The notes below the pieces were generated by a model that was given only the letters and a program-made list of their open reading frames with translations, was not told the origin of the DNA and did not search any database. Position numbers and translations under genes: made by a program. A DNA stretch of 27,513 nucleotides from CAZGSG01 sp964528095 (GTDB lineage: Bacteria; Bacteroidota; Bacteroidia; Chitinophagales; Chitinophagaceae): NCBI GenBank assembly GCA_964528095.1, contig CAZGSG010000039.1, positions 1-27,513 on the forward strand, written 5' to 3'. Shown here in pieces: positions 25,520 through 27,513 of this stretch (position 1 is its first letter; every line of letters begins with the position of its first letter).

Positions 25520-27205
25520 TCAGCCCATCTTTAATGTAAATCCAAACTCGCTCCCCCTGCCTATTTCGCTTTTCACCCATATTTCACCACCTTCTGCCTC
25601 AATAAACTCTTTGGAAATAGCAAGACCCAGGCCTGTGCCTTTCGAGATTGAGCCAGGCACTTTAAAGAACCGTTCGAATACTTTGGAAAGATATTCTGCT
25701 TCGATACCCGGGCCTTTATCTATCACCGTGAACTGGATATCATTCGCGGTCTGAGCTATGCTAACGGTTATAGCGCTATTATTGGGTGAGTATTTTATAG
25801 CATTGACAAGGAAATTGTTCAGCACCCAGCCGGTTTTATCGGCATCCGCTTTTATATCGGGTAATTGCTGCTGGTAGTTTTTTTCAATACTGATGTTTTT
25901 TTCTTTGGCATTTGTTAGTATAGAACTGATTGCATTATCGGCAATACTGTACGGACTGACATTGCTCACATTCATCTGTATCTTGCCTGCTTCTACCTGA
26001 GCCATATTGAGTAATTCACTGAGTATTCGTAACATTCGCTGATTATCCTGCCTGAGATTCTGGATCAATTCTTTTTGCTCGGTTGAAAGCCCGCCCACTC
26101 TTTTGTCTTCCAGCAGTTTCAGGCTTAGGTCTGATGCGGCTAAGGGTGTTTTCAACTCATGCGATATGGTTGCGATAAAATTGGTTTTGGCCACATCCAT
26201 TTCTTTGAACGAAGTAATATTTTTTAAGACGATCACCTTGCTGCTAACCTCGTTCTGCGATATTTCCATTACTTCCTTGGTAAAATAATTCTCCCTGTTG
26301 TCTACCACGATCTTGAATGGAACAGTTCCTTTTTCCTGCAGTAAAAACCTGAAAAGATCATTACTCCTGCTGATCTCGCTGGCATACACCCCGACTATAT
26401 CCTTAGACTGAATGCCTAGTAATTGCAGAGCCTGGTCATTGGCAAAAAGAACTATATCATTTTTATCAATGCCTATGCTCGCATCCTTTAAACTGTTAAT
26501 TACAGCCTCGGCCCTTGATTTCTCAAACATCACTTTATTGAGGTTGCTGCTTTCGAAATACTCAAGCCTTTCCGCCATTTCATTAAACGCATTGGCAAGA
26601 TCACCGAATTCGTCTTTTGATTCGATATGAATTCGATGACTGTAATGTTTACCGCTTATTTCTTTAATGGCTTGTGTGAGTTTCTGAATAGGATTGGTAA
26701 TAATGGAAGGAAAATTGATAACAAACGTAAGCCCGATGATAAAGATCACCGAAACGATCATGATCAGGAAGGTCATCGCTTCTTCCGCTGAAGACTCTGA
26801 CTTTTCACTTTTGACCTGAATAGCTTTCATATTCAGGGACAATACGCTATGTAATTCGTACCGCACTTGCTCTATAGCTGTACTATCCCCATCCCTGATC
26901 TTATCAAAGGCGCTCCGCAGGGCTTTTGTCGCAGCTGATTCTCCTAATTCGGTAATATTCGACTCCTGTCGTTTGAGTTCATTTTCAAATGAATCAATGT
27001 AAGCGGTTTTCCTGTTCTGGATACTATCGAGCGCCTTCTGCATTTTCTGCGAATACTCCAGTGATTCATAGTTGGCTTTTAATATGTCTTTGGATTGCAC
27101 TCTTAACTTTACTAGGTAATAAATACTAAACCCACCTGCAATTACAAATAGTAAAAACAGGAAAATGGTGCCTGACCGGATCTTATTTTTTACACTACCT
27201 GGCAT
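25520..27205 (-). CDS. HAMP-PAS sensor histidine kinase, partner of KdpD-like N-terminal protein
   Basis: A 561-residue classical transmembrane kinase. TM1 (13-33), a periplasmic helical sensor region (about 34-142), TM2 (144-166), HAMP (about 166-220), PAS (about 230-335), HisKA with phosphoacceptor His349 (ATISHELKTPLAAS), and HATPase_c with N-box (NNFLVNAIKYSP, Asn468), G1 (DKGPGI, 496-501), F-box (FERFF) and G2 (GTGLGL, 523-528). The ATG overlaps the stop of the upstream KdpD-like gene by one base (TAATG), indicating translational coupling. It probably supplies the kinase half of a split Kdp potassium/turgor sensor; this is inferred from the overlap and not from the kinase sequence. Confidence 0.93.
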   Translation of the reverse strand: MPGSVKNKIRSGTIFLFLLFVIAGGFSIYYLVKLRVQSKDILKANYESLEYSQKMQKALDSIQNRKTAYIDSFENELKRQESNITELGESAATKALRSAFDKIRDGDSTAIEQVRYELHSVLSLNMKAIQVKSEKSESSAEEAMTFLIMIVSVIFIIGLTFVINFPSIITNPIQKLTQAIKEISGKHYSHRIHIESKDEFGDLANAFNEMAERLEYFESSNLNKVMFEKSRAEAVINSLKDASIGIDKNDIVLFANDQALQLLGIQSKDIVGVYASEISRSNDLFRFLLQEKGTVPFKIVVDNRENYFTKEVMEISQNEVSSKVIVLKNITSFKEMDVAKTNFIATISHELKTPLAASDLSLKLLEDKRVGGLSTEQKELIQNLRQDNQRMLRILSELLNMAQVEAGKIQMNVSNVSPYSIADNAISSILTNAKEKNISIEKNYQQQLPDIKADADKTGWVLNNFLVNAIKYSPNNSAITVSIAQTANDIQFTVIDKGPGIEAEYLSKVFERFFKVPGSISKGTGLGLAISKEFIEAEGGEIWVKSEIGRGSEFGFTLKMG

Positions 27206-27513
27206 TATGATAAAATAACGATATCTACGTCGTTTTTAGAAAGGGTTTTTAGCAGCTGGTTGAAAACACTTGTTTTCAAAATGATCTGCCATAATTTAAA
27301 ATGCGGTTTTCCAATACATATGGTTGTTACCTGTTTTTCTTCTATTGTTTCTATAATGGCCCTGGCAACGTTCTCTTCTTTTTTCTGAATGACCTCAGCT
27401 CCCAGTTCTGTCGCGTTCTTAAAATTATTGATCAGGTGTCTTTGTGCAGCCAAAGGTATCTTATCCCCGCTTTCTTTTGGCGTTTGCACATAAAGCACAT
27501 ACCACTGGCTATT
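27205..27513 (-). CDS. kdpD: KdpD-like sensor protein, Usp domain, partial (N-terminus beyond window)
   Basis: The open frame runs from the window edge (27513) to a TAA at 27205-27207 and shows the last ~102 residues. Visible are QWYVLYVQTPKESGDKIPLA, a helix ending in NATELGAEVI, then VARAIIETIEEKQVTTICIG with KPHFKLW. This is the pattern of the universal-stress-protein-like domain of KdpD (W.AL.V.TP ... A..LGA ... IA..A......T.IVIGKP...R/LW). The protein ends right after this domain, without the four-helix membrane domain and kinase of the classical enterobacterial KdpD. Those functions seem to be taken by the overlapping kinase gene. The kdpABC transport genes and a KdpE regulator would be expected upstream of this gene, outside the window. 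Confidence 0.85.
   Translation of the reverse strand, partial: NSQWYVLYVQTPKESGDKIPLAAQRHLINNFKNATELGAEVIQKKEENVARAIIETIEEKQVTTICIGKPHFKLWQIILKTSVFNQLLKTLSKNDVDIVILS

Overview
The window comes from a Bacteroidota genome, most likely Chitinophagaceae or a close relative. The evidence is a SusC/SusD pair, Bacteroidota-type promoter boxes (TTTG / TAnnTTTG), start codons without Shine-Dalgarno sequences, TPR-fused histidine kinases and an ECF sigma/YCII pair. The assignment rests on gene content only. No rRNA, tRNA, CRISPR array, insertion sequence or phage gene was seen.

Positions 1-12200, minus strand: a carbohydrate-uptake (PUL-type) locus read right to left. The order is susC, susD, an exported FAD-dependent oxidoreductase, a GxGYxYP-family protein, a LacI regulator, an SGNH/GDSL hydrolase, an MFS transporter and a second FAD oxidoreductase cut by the window edge. 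An identical 16-bp near-palindrome with a central CpG, typical of LacI operators, lies in front of susC over a recognisable promoter and again between lacI and the hydrolase gene. The likely scheme is that SusCD imports a glycan or glycoside, GxGYxYP and FAD enzymes process it in the envelope, the esterase-like protein trims it, the MFS protein imports the product, and LacI represses two transcription blocks. No classical glycoside hydrolase or polysaccharide lyase is visible in this part of the locus. The SGNH hydrolase has its catalytic blocks in circularly permuted order.

Positions 12200-12693 are non-coding: a 198-bp imperfect palindrome followed by four copies of a 25-26 bp repeat that is also present in the palindrome arms.

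Positions 12694-17890: on the minus strand an ECF42-type sigma factor with its YCII/DGPF partner, separated by a strong terminator-like hairpin, and an AhpD-like carboxymuconolactone decarboxylase. On the plus strand an ECF sigma factor with a coupled four-helix membrane protein, a gap with a doubtful small ORF, and two tandem paralogous small exported proteins ending at an intrinsic terminator.

Positions 18011-27513: two TPR-HisKA_3 sensor kinases on the plus strand flank a minus-strand pair (an exported protein with an Ala-Pro linker and an OmpA-domain protein). The window ends in a minus-strand pair: the tail of a KdpD-like Usp-domain protein overlapping by one base a HAMP-PAS histidine kinase, i.e. 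a KdpD split into two polypeptides.
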